46,903 nt of DNA from Candidatus Cloacimonadota bacterium (GCA_023228285.1 JALOBM010000009.1:1593-48495); one strand, 5' to 3'; positions 9,248 to 18,115 are shown, counted from the stretch's first letter. Numbers and translations are program-made. The notes: generated by a model from the letters alone, not told the origin.

Positions 9248-10173
9248 CACAACTCCGCTGCAATATGGGCTGCTAGAACTACATTGTTCTTCAGTAGCAC
9301 CAGGTTTGCACTTACAGATTTATTCTCGGTTATTTCTGCTAAAATGGCCAGCAGATATGGGGTTAATGCCTTGCCGGATAAGCCTTTGGCATCGGAGATT
9401 GCTTGCTGGATATAAGGCTCGATCTCTTCTCGGGCTATTTCCGATTCTTTTGGAATGGGATTGGCTATCAACATTCCAGAGGAGACAAGCGGCAAATCCT
9501 GATGATAACGATAAGCTGTAGCCAGTTCGCTAAGCGAGTCCAAACGATCAACTGTTTGCCCGCTTTGACGACTGTAGAAACTGGGGAATTCCTCTGTTTG
9601 CCATCCATATACTGGAACACCTGAGCTTTCCAGCATCTCCAAGGTCGCAGGGATGTCTAGGATAGCCTTGCAGCCAGCGCATACTACGATCATGGGGATA
9701 CTCGCCAATGCCTTGATGTCCAGAGAGATATCCATCGTGTTTTGCCATCCGCGATGCACTCCACCGATTCCACCGGTGGCAAACACATCAATGCCCACCA
9801 GATGTGCCAAATACATCGTAGCGGATACTGTAGTCCCGCCACTGTATTTGCGGGCTGCTGCCATAGAGATATCCCTTGAGGTAAGCTTGTGTAAAGCTTC
9901 CGGTTGCATAAATTTATAGGTCAACAACTTGATGTCTTCTGCATCCAAGCCTATGTGAAACACACCATCCAAAGCGCAGATTGTGGCAGGAGTTGCACCA
10001 TTTTCAAGCGCACAGTATTCCAACATGGAAAGAGTCTCCAGGTTCTGAGGATAAGGCAGACCGTGTGTGATTACAGTGGATTCCAGTGCTACTATTGCTT
10101 TATTCTCTGCAAGCGCTAGTCTTACGGGGGCAGATATCTTGAGGGGAAGTGGATAGACTTTTGCCGGTGTCAT
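9247..10173 (-). CDS. psuG: Pseudouridine-5'-phosphate glycosidase
   Basis: PsuG splits pseudouridine 5'-phosphate into uracil and ribose 5-phosphate, breaking the C-C glycosidic bond. The 308-residue sequence has the family hallmarks: ALESTVITHGLPYP with Glu31, ENGATPATICALDG, KLTSRD (Lys97), the glycine-rich ATGGIGGVHRG, Asp149 and CAGCKAILDIP with Lys170. These match the catalytic set known for the E. coli enzyme. Length is normal. The usual partner kinase PsuK is not adjacent; the neighbours are rlpA upstream and the M55 peptidase downstream (TGATG junction). The kinase may be encoded elsewhere. Confidence 0.93.
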   Translation of the reverse strand: MTPAKVYPLPLKISAPVRLALAENKAIVALESTVITHGLPYPQNLETLSMLEYCALENGATPATICALDGVFHIGLDAEDIKLLTYKFMQPEALHKLTSRDISMAAARKYSGGTTVSATMYLAHLVGIDVFATGGIGGVHRGWQNTMDISLDIKALASIPMIVVCAGCKAILDIPATLEMLESSGVPVYGWQTEEFPSFYSRQSGQTVDRLDSLSELATAYRYHQDLPLVSSGMLIANPIPKESEIAREEIEPYIQQAISDAKGLSGKALTPYLLAILAEITENKSVSANLVLLKNNVVLAAHIAAEL

Positions 10174-10207
10174 CGTAGAGTTTCGTTACCGGTATCAGAT
10201 ATAGCGA

Positions 10208-10705
10208 CTAGTTGCTAGCCAGTTGATCCTGAGGAAGTTCGTTTTCGGGATGTACGATTATAACTTCCACGGGGGCTACTCCGGGTAGGATCAGGCCGAT
10301 CTCTTTCGCAGCAGCATAAGAGAGATCTATGTCTCTTCCATGGGGGAAGGGGCCTCTGTCGTTTACGCGTACTTCAACCGATTGACCATTTTGGGGATTT
10401 GTAACGATAAGTCTGGTGTCAAAGGGGAGAGTTTTGTGTGCGCAGGTCATTGCATAGCGATCGTAAATTTCGCCGCTGGCAGTTCTGCGACCATGGAAGT
10501 ACTTCGAGTAGTAGGAAGCGACCATTATTTCCGGATCGATTCCCGGGGGTTCCTGAGTGTGCAATGAATCAATAACCAGAGCGGTCTGATCCTGGCTGAT
10601 CTCCTCATTGCCGATTCCGGCTACAGAATCTGCGATTACCGGCCCTACCAGGAGGACTTGCAATCCCAAAAACGTAACCAATATTTTCTTTTTGAATTTC
10701 TTCAT
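10208..10705 (-). CDS. rlpA: RlpA-like double-psi beta-barrel protein
   Basis: The 165-residue exported protein has a Lys-rich N-terminus and hydrophobic signal (about 8-26, cleavage near VIA-DS), then a single RlpA double-psi barrel. Visible motifs are ASYYSKYFHGRRTASGE, CAHKTLPFDTRLIVTN, VRVNDRGPF and GRDIDLSYAAAKEIG. RlpA proteins act on peptidoglycan at the septum or cell poles; in some species they are lytic transglycosylases for denuded glycan. There is no lipobox cysteine and no C-terminal SPOR domain, so this is the short, soluble type. GGAG lies just before the ATG. It sits about 35 bases upstream of psuG in the same direction. Confidence 0.9.
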   Translation of the reverse strand: MKKFKKKILVTFLGLQVLLVGPVIADSVAGIGNEEISQDQTALVIDSLHTQEPPGIDPEIMVASYYSKYFHGRRTASGEIYDRYAMTCAHKTLPFDTRLIVTNPQNGQSVEVRVNDRGPFPHGRDIDLSYAAAKEIGLILPGVAPVEVIIVHPENELPQDQLASN

Positions 10706-10965
10706 ATTACTCCAAAATGAGTTCCTAATCTCATATTCGGGTGACAGTGATTTGGAGGTTGATATCTGTCAAGAAAAAATGACAAACTTGGTCTTATTTC
10801 ATTGTCATATATATACTAAGGTGATACGATAATCTGTCATGATTGGCTCTGAAATGCTGTGGATTCAGCACTTGAACAAGTGGTCTGTAACTGCGAAATG
10901 CATCCCAGAAAAACTGGTTTTATTCATGATGCTTTTGAATCAAAATGGCGATGGAATCTACTAAC
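10706..10965. other. Intergenic gap between the ABC-F gene and rlpA
   Basis: No gene is visible in these 260 bases. On the minus strand there are two weak terminator-like hairpins: a stem around TGCTG/CAGCA near 10856-10871, and ATGACAA/TTGTCAT (about 10768-10805) followed by six T. A TTGACA (about 10769-10774, minus) could be a -35 for rlpA, but no good -10 was found. Confidence 0.35.
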
Positions 10966-12738
10966 TTAATCTGTAACTGTATTTATTTTGTCACTAAGAT
11001 AAACCCAGCGGCTGAAAGCAATCTCGTGTTTTGTGTTGTAGTCATCTATCTCTTTGGCGATGATGGCATATTCATCGTGCTTGAGGCCGCTTTTCCCTAG
11101 TTCTTCCTCGATCCGCAACAGCTCGGCTTCGATTTTCTCGATCTCAGATTCAATTCTTTCGTACTCTCTCTGTTCCTTGTAAGACAATCCTTTGTTTTCT
11201 CGTTTCGGTTTCCAGATTTTTGGCTTTTCACAATCTTCAGTTTCTTCTTCCTGATAGCGTTTTACCAATAGATAATCGGAATAGTTACCGGCAAACTTTC
11301 GGAGCTTGCCATTCTCGAAGATTATCAAATAGTCCACTGTCCGATCCAGGAAATAGCGATCGTGGGATACAATTAACAGGCATCCTTTGAAGGCATCCAG
11401 ATAATCCTCTAAAATCTCCAGACTGGGGATGTCCAGGTCGTTTGTGGGTTCGTCCAAAATGATGAAATTTGCGCCGAACAACAGCGATTTTAACAGTTGT
11501 AGACGTTTGCGTTCTCCTCCGGAAAGTGAAGAGAGTCGCTGTTGTTGCATCTTGCCGTCGAAGAGGAAGCGATTGAGCATCTCTGTAGCAGAGACCTTGC
11601 TTCCATCGGCTGTACGGATACTTTCGGCATATTGAGCTATGTAGTCGTAAACACTCATCATTAAGTTCAGGTCTTCTTCTTCCTGCTTATAATAAGCAAA
11701 ATGAGTGTTCATACCAACTTTGATGCTGCCGATATCGGGCTTCTCTTCACCGGTAATCAAGCGTAGAAGCGTGGTTTTTCCACATCCATTCGGACCCAAT
11801 ATTCCGATGCGTTCCAAGGGCTGAAAGTGATGATCGAGGTCTTCGAACAATGTGTTACCATCGTATGATTTGCTAAGCTTATGCAGTTCCAGGATGGTCT
11901 TTCCTAAACGATCGGTTTGGAAAGAGATATCGAGCTCTTTATTTGAAATCAGGTAGCTCTTGCTTAATAGTTCTTTCACCCGTTCCACATGGTTTTTGGG
12001 CTTTGTGGCTCTTGCTTTTGCACCTCTGGCTAGCCATGCCAATTCCTTGGAGAGCTGCGCTTGGCGGCGGGTTTCCTTGCATTTGCTATCTTGATCCCGC
12101 AAGATTTTGCCCTTCAGATAAGCACTGTAGTTCCCTTCATAAAAGAAAAACTGTTTATTTTCTATGTTCAGGATCTGATTACATACGGTATCCAGAAAAT
12201 AACGATCGTGGGTAACGAATATCAGCGCTATTTTACTGGAGATTAAGGTGTTTTGCAACCATTCGATGCTGTCCAGATCAAGATGGTTTGTAGGTTCGTC
12301 CAGCAGAAGCAGGTCTGGTTCTTGCGCCAAGGCCTTGGCTAGGTCGGCTTTGCGGCGTTGGCCTCCAGAGAGAATGCCCATTTTGGTGTCATAAAGCTCC
12401 ATACCCAAGCGACTGAGGATTGCCTTGTAGTGATGTTCTTCTTTCTGGATATCCTTTTGTTTAGGTAACACATGTTCCAATACTGTGCACTCAAGATCAA
12501 TCGGAGCATTTTGTTCCAGATAGGCGATTTTGAGATCTTTACGAGTCGTAATGTTACCGCGGTTGGCTTGGATAATGCCGGCCACTACTTTCAGGAGAGT
12601 GCTTTTACCACATCCATTTACACCTAGTATGCCCAGTTTGTCTTCAGCGTGAATGCCAAAGGATGCATCCTCGATGACAACTTTGTCACCGAAAGCGACA
12701 TGGATGTTCTCTGCAGTAAGGATTACTTCGTTTGCCAT
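10966..12738 (-). CDS. ABC-F ATPase, Uup-like
   Basis: ABC-F proteins are soluble twin-ATPase proteins that act on ribosomes or, for Uup, also in DNA-related processes. The 590 residues contain two complete nucleotide-binding domains: Walker A GVNGCGKST (39-47) and GPNGCGKTT (about 313-321), signatures LSGGQ and LSGGE, and Walker B LLLLDEPTNHLD and FIILDEPTNDLD. A charged linker lies between them. The C-terminal arm (KGLSYKEQREYERIESEIEKIE...) is a coiled coil of the Uup type. The first ATP-binding sequence begins almost at residue 6, so no shorter start is possible. The ATG is only six bases after the CCA of tRNA-Arg, leaving no normal leader; the only SD-like bases (AGGGA) lie within the tRNA acceptor stem. 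Confidence 0.93.
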   Translation of the reverse strand: MANEVILTAENIHVAFGDKVVIEDASFGIHAEDKLGILGVNGCGKSTLLKVVAGIIQANRGNITTRKDLKIAYLEQNAPIDLECTVLEHVLPKQKDIQKEEHHYKAILSRLGMELYDTKMGILSGGQRRKADLAKALAQEPDLLLLDEPTNHLDLDSIEWLQNTLISSKIALIFVTHDRYFLDTVCNQILNIENKQFFFYEGNYSAYLKGKILRDQDSKCKETRRQAQLSKELAWLARGAKARATKPKNHVERVKELLSKSYLISNKELDISFQTDRLGKTILELHKLSKSYDGNTLFEDLDHHFQPLERIGILGPNGCGKTTLLRLITGEEKPDIGSIKVGMNTHFAYYKQEEEDLNLMMSVYDYIAQYAESIRTADGSKVSATEMLNRFLFDGKMQQQRLSSLSGGERKRLQLLKSLLFGANFIILDEPTNDLDIPSLEILEDYLDAFKGCLLIVSHDRYFLDRTVDYLIIFENGKLRKFAGNYSDYLLVKRYQEEETEDCEKPKIWKPKRENKGLSYKEQREYERIESEIEKIEAELLRIEEELGKSGLKHDEYAIIAKEIDDYNTKHEIAFSRWVYLSDKINTVTD

Positions 12739-12744
12739 ATATTA

Positions 12745-12821
12745 TGGCGTCCCTGAGGCGATTCGAACGCCTGACCTTCACCTTCGGAGGGTGCCACTCT
12801 ATCCAGCTGAGCTACAGGGAC
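12745..12821 (-). tRNA. tRNA-Arg (anticodon CCG), CCA encoded
   Basis: The 77-nt minus-strand sequence folds as a standard cloverleaf. It has a 7-bp acceptor stem GTCCCTG/CAGGGAC, a D arm GCTC...GAGT, an anticodon loop CTCCGAA with anticodon CCG (plus-strand 12785-12787), a T arm AGGCG-TTCGAAT-CGCCT, discriminator G and an encoded CCA (12745-12747). It reads arginine codon CGG. The anticodon stem has one mismatch at its outer end (27-43). It lies between thyX and the ABC-F gene, with only six bases to the latter's ATG. Confidence 0.96.
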
Positions 12822-12839
12822 GCAGAATGATATAGTCAT

Positions 12840-12866
12840 AAGTTTTGGCTATCGGCTTTCTGTCAA
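12840..12866 (-). promoter_or_regulatory. Possible promoter of tRNA-Arg and the ABC-F gene
   Basis: TTGACA on the minus strand (12861-12866) starts just after the thyX stop codon. At the usual distance the -10 candidates are weak (ACTTAT after 17 bases, TATGAC after about 20), so the call rests mostly on the perfect -35 box and its position upstream of the tRNA. Confidence 0.4.
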
Positions 12867-12871
12867 CAGAT

Positions 12872-14281
12872 TTACTTGAAACAGCTTTTACCACAAAGCA
12901 TACGGGACGAATTCGGAGCATGCTTTTTCACAATTTTGCAGATAGCTTCCGAGACCTCGCGAATCTCCCATTGTGCGTGTTCATCGCTGCGTAGGCGAAT
13001 AAAATGGTACAACTCTCTGCAGTTCATCTTCACATATACCTTGCAAATGGAGCCATTTAGTTTTAAATAGTCTTGAACTGCTTCAATGGCTTCTGGGATC
13101 ATGTCCGAAAAGCTGATACATTCCTTGATCATGCTATTCCACTGATCTTCTCTACCAATCATTTTGATGGCTTCCGGAATCAGGAAATTGCCAGAATAGA
13201 CCTTCTTCTTCAGGATTGTGCATTGACGGTGTCTCTTGAATTGAGCCCAGCAGGATTCGCTGATAAAGAGCTCAAACTCAAAATCTGCTGCTTCAAAGGC
13301 GCGGGGTACCTTGTGCCAGCTCTTCATACCGGTAAATACCTGTTGCCATAGCTGTTCTTTAGACAATCTCGGTAAGCGGGAGACTAGCTCCAGGTTGTCT
13401 TGCCAAGAGAGTTCGCTTTCAGGATAAATAAGAGCAGCAAGGATCTGGTCATCAGCGTTTTTCGGAGCGGAGATTAATCTGGCTTTGTTTTCCAGATCTA
13501 TCGCTGCAAGCCAAGGTAATTCCTGTTGTAAGAATCCGCTGAATCCTACTTTATTTACGTCTACCTTCCCTAAGTATCCATCAGATTCTGTGTGACGAAT
13601 CAAAGAGGGGCAGATAGGTTTTACTTCTTTGATGATCAGCTCTTTAAGTTCCAAGGCTTCCTTTAGCGGGATGGTCGCTAATCTGCGTAAAAGCTGTTCC
13701 AAACTGCGGGCATTAATGGTGATGCCCATTTGAGTCTTTGTGGCAAGGGGGAGTATGTAGCGGGCGTCTTCTTTGGCCAGGCATTCCCTGTCCTTTGGTT
13801 TCATATCGGCTTTGTGGATTATATAATACTCATTCAAGGCATTATAGCTGGTTTCATACTCTGTAAACAGACGGTCCATCAAGTCGCAGTACTGTTGCTT
13901 AAGAGCAGTTCTGCGGCTAAGTTCCTTGGGAATCAGGTAGTCCTTGCTAAAGGTCACGTAACGCTGCGACTTCTCTGTGAATGAAGCCAATCGACTGCGC
14001 TGAACACTCTCGGTGAGTAAACGTGAGACATCAATCAGATCCAAGTTGAACACAGCATGCTCTGCAATGGAGGCATGCCCCATTTCGTAGATAATATTCT
14101 CGTTTGAGCTACGGGCTTTTTCCACTGCGCTCAGAGCTTCCTTACGTAAAGTATCCACGCGCTTGTTGCTACGCGAAATGCGGGCATAAGCAGCGGAGAT
14201 TACTTCAGGAGTGGCATTTTTTGCCTTCAGCTCTGCGATCAGTCCTGCATCGATGTTGTATCCTGCAATAATCAGTTTCAT
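12872..14281 (-). CDS. thyX: Double-length ThyX (flavin-dependent thymidylate synthase family)
   Basis: ThyX makes dTMP from dUMP with methylenetetrahydrofolate, FAD and NADPH. The usual protein has about 220-250 residues; this one has 469 and two ThyX-like halves. The N-terminal half has MGHASIAEHAVFNL and RSRLASFTEKSQRY (95-108), the ThyX signature with His replaced by Ser96 and Asn by Thr102. The C-terminal half has an intact RHR (about 349-351) but lacks the following S..E.S.RY part. It ends with the family's NCRELYHFIRLR...AQWEIR segment. The halves could form one composite active site within the chain; that is inference. Double-length ThyX proteins are also known from Chlamydia. It is seven bases after the deoC stop, so likely in a deoxynucleotide unit. 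Confidence 0.85.
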   Translation of the reverse strand: MKLIIAGYNIDAGLIAELKAKNATPEVISAAYARISRSNKRVDTLRKEALSAVEKARSSNENIIYEMGHASIAEHAVFNLDLIDVSRLLTESVQRSRLASFTEKSQRYVTFSKDYLIPKELSRRTALKQQYCDLMDRLFTEYETSYNALNEYYIIHKADMKPKDRECLAKEDARYILPLATKTQMGITINARSLEQLLRRLATIPLKEALELKELIIKEVKPICPSLIRHTESDGYLGKVDVNKVGFSGFLQQELPWLAAIDLENKARLISAPKNADDQILAALIYPESELSWQDNLELVSRLPRLSKEQLWQQVFTGMKSWHKVPRAFEAADFEFELFISESCWAQFKRHRQCTILKKKVYSGNFLIPEAIKMIGREDQWNSMIKECISFSDMIPEAIEAVQDYLKLNGSICKVYVKMNCRELYHFIRLRSDEHAQWEIREVSEAICKIVKKHAPNSSRMLCGKSCFK

Positions 14282-14287
14282 TTTTAC

Positions 14288-15061
14288 CTACAATAGGGCT
14301 GTTACACTGCTAGCACCAATGCGGTTTGCACCGCTTTCCAGCATCAGTTTTGCAGTTTCAGGATTGCGGATACCTCCGCTTGCTTTTACGCCAAATTTCT
14401 GTCCCACTACTTCCCGCATCAGAGCGATGTCTTCAGCCTTGGCTCCAGCAGTACCAAAGCCAGTGCTGGTCTTCACAAACTTTGCACCGGCCTTTTTACT
14501 GAAGAGACAGCTGATAATGATCTCTTCGCGACTTAGATAGCAGGTTTCCAGGATCACTTTCAGCAGTACTTTCTCTTCAAGGCATTGGATGGCTACAGCT
14601 TTTATTGTCTCGAGTGCCATATCCCAGTCTTTACTTTTGATTGCGGCGATGTTTTGTACCATATCCAGCTCTTGCACTCCGGCTTCGATTACTGCTTTTG
14701 CTTCTTTTTTCACTGCTTTACGGCTCCCAGCTCCCAAGGGAAAGTTGATTACTGTGCAAGTCTTTACTGGGGGTAACAGGATTTTACTGGCTTGGGGAAT
14801 GAAATATGAATTGATGCAGACAGAAGCGGTTTTATACTCATTTGCCATAGCGCAAAGCTGGGTTATATCCTCTTTTGTGGTATCAGCTTTCAGAACTGTG
14901 GCATCTATCACACTTGCTAGCTCTTGCTTGGTGTCGAATATTTCGTCCGGCTCGTCGGCCCGGCACTTTGCGCAATGCAGGCAAATCTTATGAGCTCCGC
15001 CACAACGGGCCAAGTCCTCGCCTGGGAAAAAGTCTCTGGTAATTTGTTCAATGCTCTTCAT
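14288..15061 (-). CDS. deoC: Deoxyribose-phosphate aldolase with N-terminal Cys cluster
   Basis: DeoC cleaves 2-deoxyribose 5-phosphate to glyceraldehyde 3-phosphate and acetaldehyde in deoxynucleoside breakdown. The TIM-barrel core is complete: Asp133 in ELDMVQN, the Schiff-base Lys197 in FVKTSTGFGTAGA, and Lys226 in VKASGGIRN. Length is 257 residues. Ahead of the barrel there is an unusual cysteine cluster, Cys20, Cys27, Cys30 and Cys33 (C-x6-C-x2-C-x2-C), which looks like a metal or Fe-S site and is not part of the standard enzyme. The ATG overlaps the rlmN stop (ATGA), and thyX follows. Confidence 0.93.
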   Translation of the reverse strand: MKSIEQITRDFFPGEDLARCGGAHKICLHCAKCRADEPDEIFDTKQELASVIDATVLKADTTKEDITQLCAMANEYKTASVCINSYFIPQASKILLPPVKTCTVINFPLGAGSRKAVKKEAKAVIEAGVQELDMVQNIAAIKSKDWDMALETIKAVAIQCLEEKVLLKVILETCYLSREEIIISCLFSKKAGAKFVKTSTGFGTAGAKAEDIALMREVVGQKFGVKASGGIRNPETAKLMLESGANRIGASSVTALL

Positions 15062-16092
15062 GTGTTGTTATCTCCTTTAAGTCCTGCCAATTGTCCGCAT
15101 GCCCCGCATACTTCTGCTCCACGGCTGCGACGCAGAGTTACAGCCTGATTGAGGCTCTGAGCCTTGGCCAGAAAGGTGTCTATCTCAATCTCGCTGGGAC
15201 TGCGAAAAGGCAAATTGGGAACAGTATTGTAGGGGATGAAGTTGATTTTGCAAGACAAGTCTCCTGCAAAGCGTTTCAATGCCGTGATATCTTCATCGCC
15301 CATATTCACTTCCGGGATCATTATATATTCAAAAGTTACACGGAAACTGCTTTTATTGAGGTAGTACCGTAGTGCTTCTTTGAGTTCTGAAAGCGGGAAA
15401 AGTCGGTTTACCGGCATTAAACGTTCCCGTTTTTCATCTATGGCAGAGTTCAGCGAGACAGCCAGTTTTGTCTTTACTCCGCTATCTGCAAGGCGAATGA
15501 TACCTTGGGGAATGCCGCTGGTGGACACTGTGGTTCGCCGCGGGCTAAAGGCTAGTCCTTGCGGAGATTGAATAATCATCAAACTCTCCAATACCGAATC
15601 CAGATTGTCGAGGGGTTCACCCATGCCCATAAAGACCAGATTACTCAAGCGAGGTTCAGTAGATAAACTTGTAGCCAGCATAATCTGCCCCACAATCTCA
15701 TGAGTATGCAGACTACGCTTCAACCCCAGAGTACCAGTGGCGCAAAAGCTGCATGCCCGGGCACATCCCACTTGCGAGGAAACACAGAGGGTACGCTTGT
15801 TTGCTGATGGGATCAATACCATCTCGACCAAGGAGCCATCCTCCAGCCTAAGGCGGTATTTGGTGGTCTGATCTTCAGCTGTAAGGCTACAATCGATCTC
15901 CGGGAGATGCCAGCTAAAATGATTCATAAGGTATTCCACAAAGTCTTTGGGAAGGTTTGTAGCTTCCCGGGGGTCAAAGACCATCTTTTTGTAAAACCAA
16001 TCTGCAAATTGTTTGTATCGATAGTCTGGAAACTTACCTATCAGGGATGCTTGTATAGTTTCCGGTTTCTGTGCAAAGATATTTACTGGCAT
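15058..16092 (-). CDS. rlmN: Dual-specificity 23S rRNA/tRNA adenine C2-methyltransferase RlmN
   Basis: RlmN is a radical-SAM enzyme that methylates C2 of adenosine 2503 in 23S rRNA and adenosine 37 in some tRNAs. The 344 residues show the CxxxCxxC cluster at Cys110, Cys114 and Cys117 (GCARACSFCATG), FMGMGEPLDN for SAM binding, STSGIPQGI, the family's LAVSLNSA and MPVNRLFPL, and the C-terminal GAEVCGACGQL that carries the methyl-accepting cysteine. All key residues are present. It overlaps the upstream PSP1 gene by ten bases and deoC downstream by four, so translation is coupled. Confidence 0.95.
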   Translation of the reverse strand: MPVNIFAQKPETIQASLIGKFPDYRYKQFADWFYKKMVFDPREATNLPKDFVEYLMNHFSWHLPEIDCSLTAEDQTTKYRLRLEDGSLVEMVLIPSANKRTLCVSSQVGCARACSFCATGTLGLKRSLHTHEIVGQIMLATSLSTEPRLSNLVFMGMGEPLDNLDSVLESLMIIQSPQGLAFSPRRTTVSTSGIPQGIIRLADSGVKTKLAVSLNSAIDEKRERLMPVNRLFPLSELKEALRYYLNKSSFRVTFEYIMIPEVNMGDEDITALKRFAGDLSCKINFIPYNTVPNLPFRSPSEIEIDTFLAKAQSLNQAVTLRRSRGAEVCGACGQLAGLKGDNNT

Positions 16093-16925
16093 GTTTCCAA
16101 GTCTGGAATGCTGATTACTCGGAGTCTGGAGTATTCATCCGGATTCATTTCAACTATAATTTGGTCTTCTGTACTCAGGTAAATCTTTTGTGCCAATACA
16201 TCAATCCGATACACCATAGCTCGGCTATCGGCATATTGAACACAAGTTCCGATGATGGGAAAACCCTTGCCTTCCTCCACATAAAAATCTTCTTCGAAAT
16301 TCAGGCAGCAGAGCAATCTGCCACATGGTCCGGAGATCTTGGAGAGGTTACCAGCCAGGTTTTGATCTTTAGCCATCTTTATAGTAACCTGATTGAAGCG
16401 CTTCAGAAAGCTGGAACAGCAGTATTGGTGTCCACACATGCCAAAGCCGCCCAAACGTTTTGCTTCGTCGCGCCCGGTTGTCTGATGCAGTTCTATGCGG
16501 GTTTTAAAGATTGTAGCCAATTCGCGCACAAATACCCTAAAATCGATTCTGCCATCTGCAGTGAAGAAGAATGTGAGTTTATTACCGTCAAATTGGAATA
16601 CTGTTTCGATAAGTTTCATTTCAAAAGGGTATCGCAAAAGCAGGTCATTGAAGGTACGAGAGGCTTTTTCCTCTTCATAGCCGATACTGCGTAGCTTTTC
16701 AAAGTCCTCTTCTGTGGCGCAGCGGCGAATTTTATATATCCTGCCATTACTGTCCGGGATTTCTTTTTCTTCACGGGGAACGGCCATGTGCACTATCTGA
16801 GCGATATCTTCGCCCCGCTCTACTTCGACGATTATCAAGTCTTCAGGGTTTATGGGCAGCTGTTCGGGATTCTGGTAATACCCCATGCGTCCGGAGCGAA
16901 ATTCAACTTCTATATAGTCTTGCAT
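16083..16925 (-). CDS. PSP1 (RicT/YaaT-like) domain protein
   Basis: The 280-residue protein has the PSP1 C-terminal domain. Its Cys-rich hallmark is present: FGMCGHQYCCSSFLKRF and ISGPCGRLLCCLNFE, and the motif KMAKDQNLAGNLSKISG is close to the family consensus. In Bacillus the homologue RicT (YaaT) forms a complex with RicA and RicF that carries Fe-S clusters and affects RNA processing. In other phyla the role is unclear. It overlaps the GlmU-like gene upstream by 16 bases and rlmN downstream by ten. RicA and RicF homologues are not in the window. Confidence 0.9.
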   Translation of the reverse strand: MQDYIEVEFRSGRMGYYQNPEQLPINPEDLIIVEVERGEDIAQIVHMAVPREEKEIPDSNGRIYKIRRCATEEDFEKLRSIGYEEEKASRTFNDLLLRYPFEMKLIETVFQFDGNKLTFFFTADGRIDFRVFVRELATIFKTRIELHQTTGRDEAKRLGGFGMCGHQYCCSSFLKRFNQVTIKMAKDQNLAGNLSKISGPCGRLLCCLNFEEDFYVEEGKGFPIIGTCVQYADSRAMVYRIDVLAQKIYLSTEDQIIVEMNPDEYSRLRVISIPDLETCQ

Positions 16926-18115
16926 TTATTCTCCATTAGTGTTTTGAGCAGTTCCATCTCTGCCTTGGTCATACCAAGTCCGCGCCTGGATTTGACAATT
17001 GAAGCGGTTTGGATAAAATCTGGGAATCTATACTCACACAGGTTATCCGCCTCTCCCCAAGAGTAATCCGCTACGAAAGAGCTAAACAGCTTGCTTCCAT
17101 AGATGTTTGAACCTGTCCCAACCACCAAACCGGTATTCATGCTACAATTGATACCTGTTTTCACGTGATCTCCCAATATGCAACCCATAAAACGGTTACC
17201 GCTATCGATCTGTCTTCTTTCCGGATAAATGTATGTCTTAACGTTCTTGTAGGTGTTTTTCAGGTCACTGTTATTGGTGTCTGCGCCCAGATTTACCCAC
17301 TCGCCTATGTATGCGTGCCCCAAAAATCCATCGTGCTGCTTGTTAGAATAAGCTTGAAAGACACTTCCTTCGATCTCACCACCAACTTTACAGAGCGGGC
17401 CTATGGAAACGCCTCCGTAAATTTTTGCGCCGATCTTTACCAAGCTTTTCTTGCCTATATAAGCAGGACCGGTGATAACGCTGCTTGCCATTACTTTAGC
17501 GCCAGTATCCAATACGATAGGTCCGGAAGAAGCGTCCAAAACCACGTTTGGAGCCAGAGTCACTTCTTCTGCTACCCAGATGTTGTAGGGATTCAATACA
17601 GTTACTCCCGGTTCGGTCTCAAAGTAGTTTTCCGCCTCATAAAAGACATTCTGAAAGTCCCACTCAATCAGCCGCGCATTATCATGCACCAAATCTGAGA
17701 TGTAGTTGTATAGCAATGTTTGTGCAGCAGTAGTGCTTAGACCTTCGGGGATCGGATCTCCAAAACCAAACGAAGTAGAACTCATACAGGCTACAATGTC
17801 GTCACCCTGTATTAGAGCGGTTTCTGGAGATAGATTTTTGATCTCAGTTATGGCCTCATAGTCCAGTTTGATACGACTATTCAGATATAGCTTCTGCCCA
17901 TCAGGACACACATTGATCTGCCAATCCGGATGACGTTCCCGATAAAGAGCATACAAACGTGGTTCAATGATTACCATGCTATCATCGGAATCAAATACGA
18001 ACTGAAGCCGTTGTCTCAGTTTCAGTATTCCACAGCGCAAATCACCCACGCTACGGGTGTGGCTGATGGGGAAGAAGTTGTTGAAGCGTTTATCATCAAA
18101 TATTATTACTTGCAT
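16910..18115 (-). CDS. GlmU-like sugar nucleotidyltransferase with left-handed beta-helix
   Basis: The 401-residue protein matches the alternative GlmU-like family of Bacteroidota and relatives. The N-terminal part starts VIIFDD and has SHTRSVGDLRCGI instead of the classical LAAGxGTRM nucleotidyltransferase loop. The C-terminal half (about 170-370) consists of hexapeptide repeats of an acyltransferase-type beta-helix and holds LGADTNNSDLKNTY, a strong family marker. It may act in UDP-GlcNAc or another sugar-nucleotide synthesis. The exact reaction has not been settled for the family as far as I know. It overlaps the GT2 glycosyltransferase gene upstream by 20 bases, consistent with envelope glycan work. 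Confidence 0.85.
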   Translation of the reverse strand: MQVIIFDDKRFNNFFPISHTRSVGDLRCGILKLRQRLQFVFDSDDSMVIIEPRLYALYRERHPDWQINVCPDGQKLYLNSRIKLDYEAITEIKNLSPETALIQGDDIVACMSSTSFGFGDPIPEGLSTTAAQTLLYNYISDLVHDNARLIEWDFQNVFYEAENYFETEPGVTVLNPYNIWVAEEVTLAPNVVLDASSGPIVLDTGAKVMASSVITGPAYIGKKSLVKIGAKIYGGVSIGPLCKVGGEIEGSVFQAYSNKQHDGFLGHAYIGEWVNLGADTNNSDLKNTYKNVKTYIYPERRQIDSGNRFMGCILGDHVKTGINCSMNTGLVVGTGSNIYGSKLFSSFVADYSWGEADNLCEYRFPDFIQTASIVKSRRGLGMTKAEMELLKTLMENKCKTI

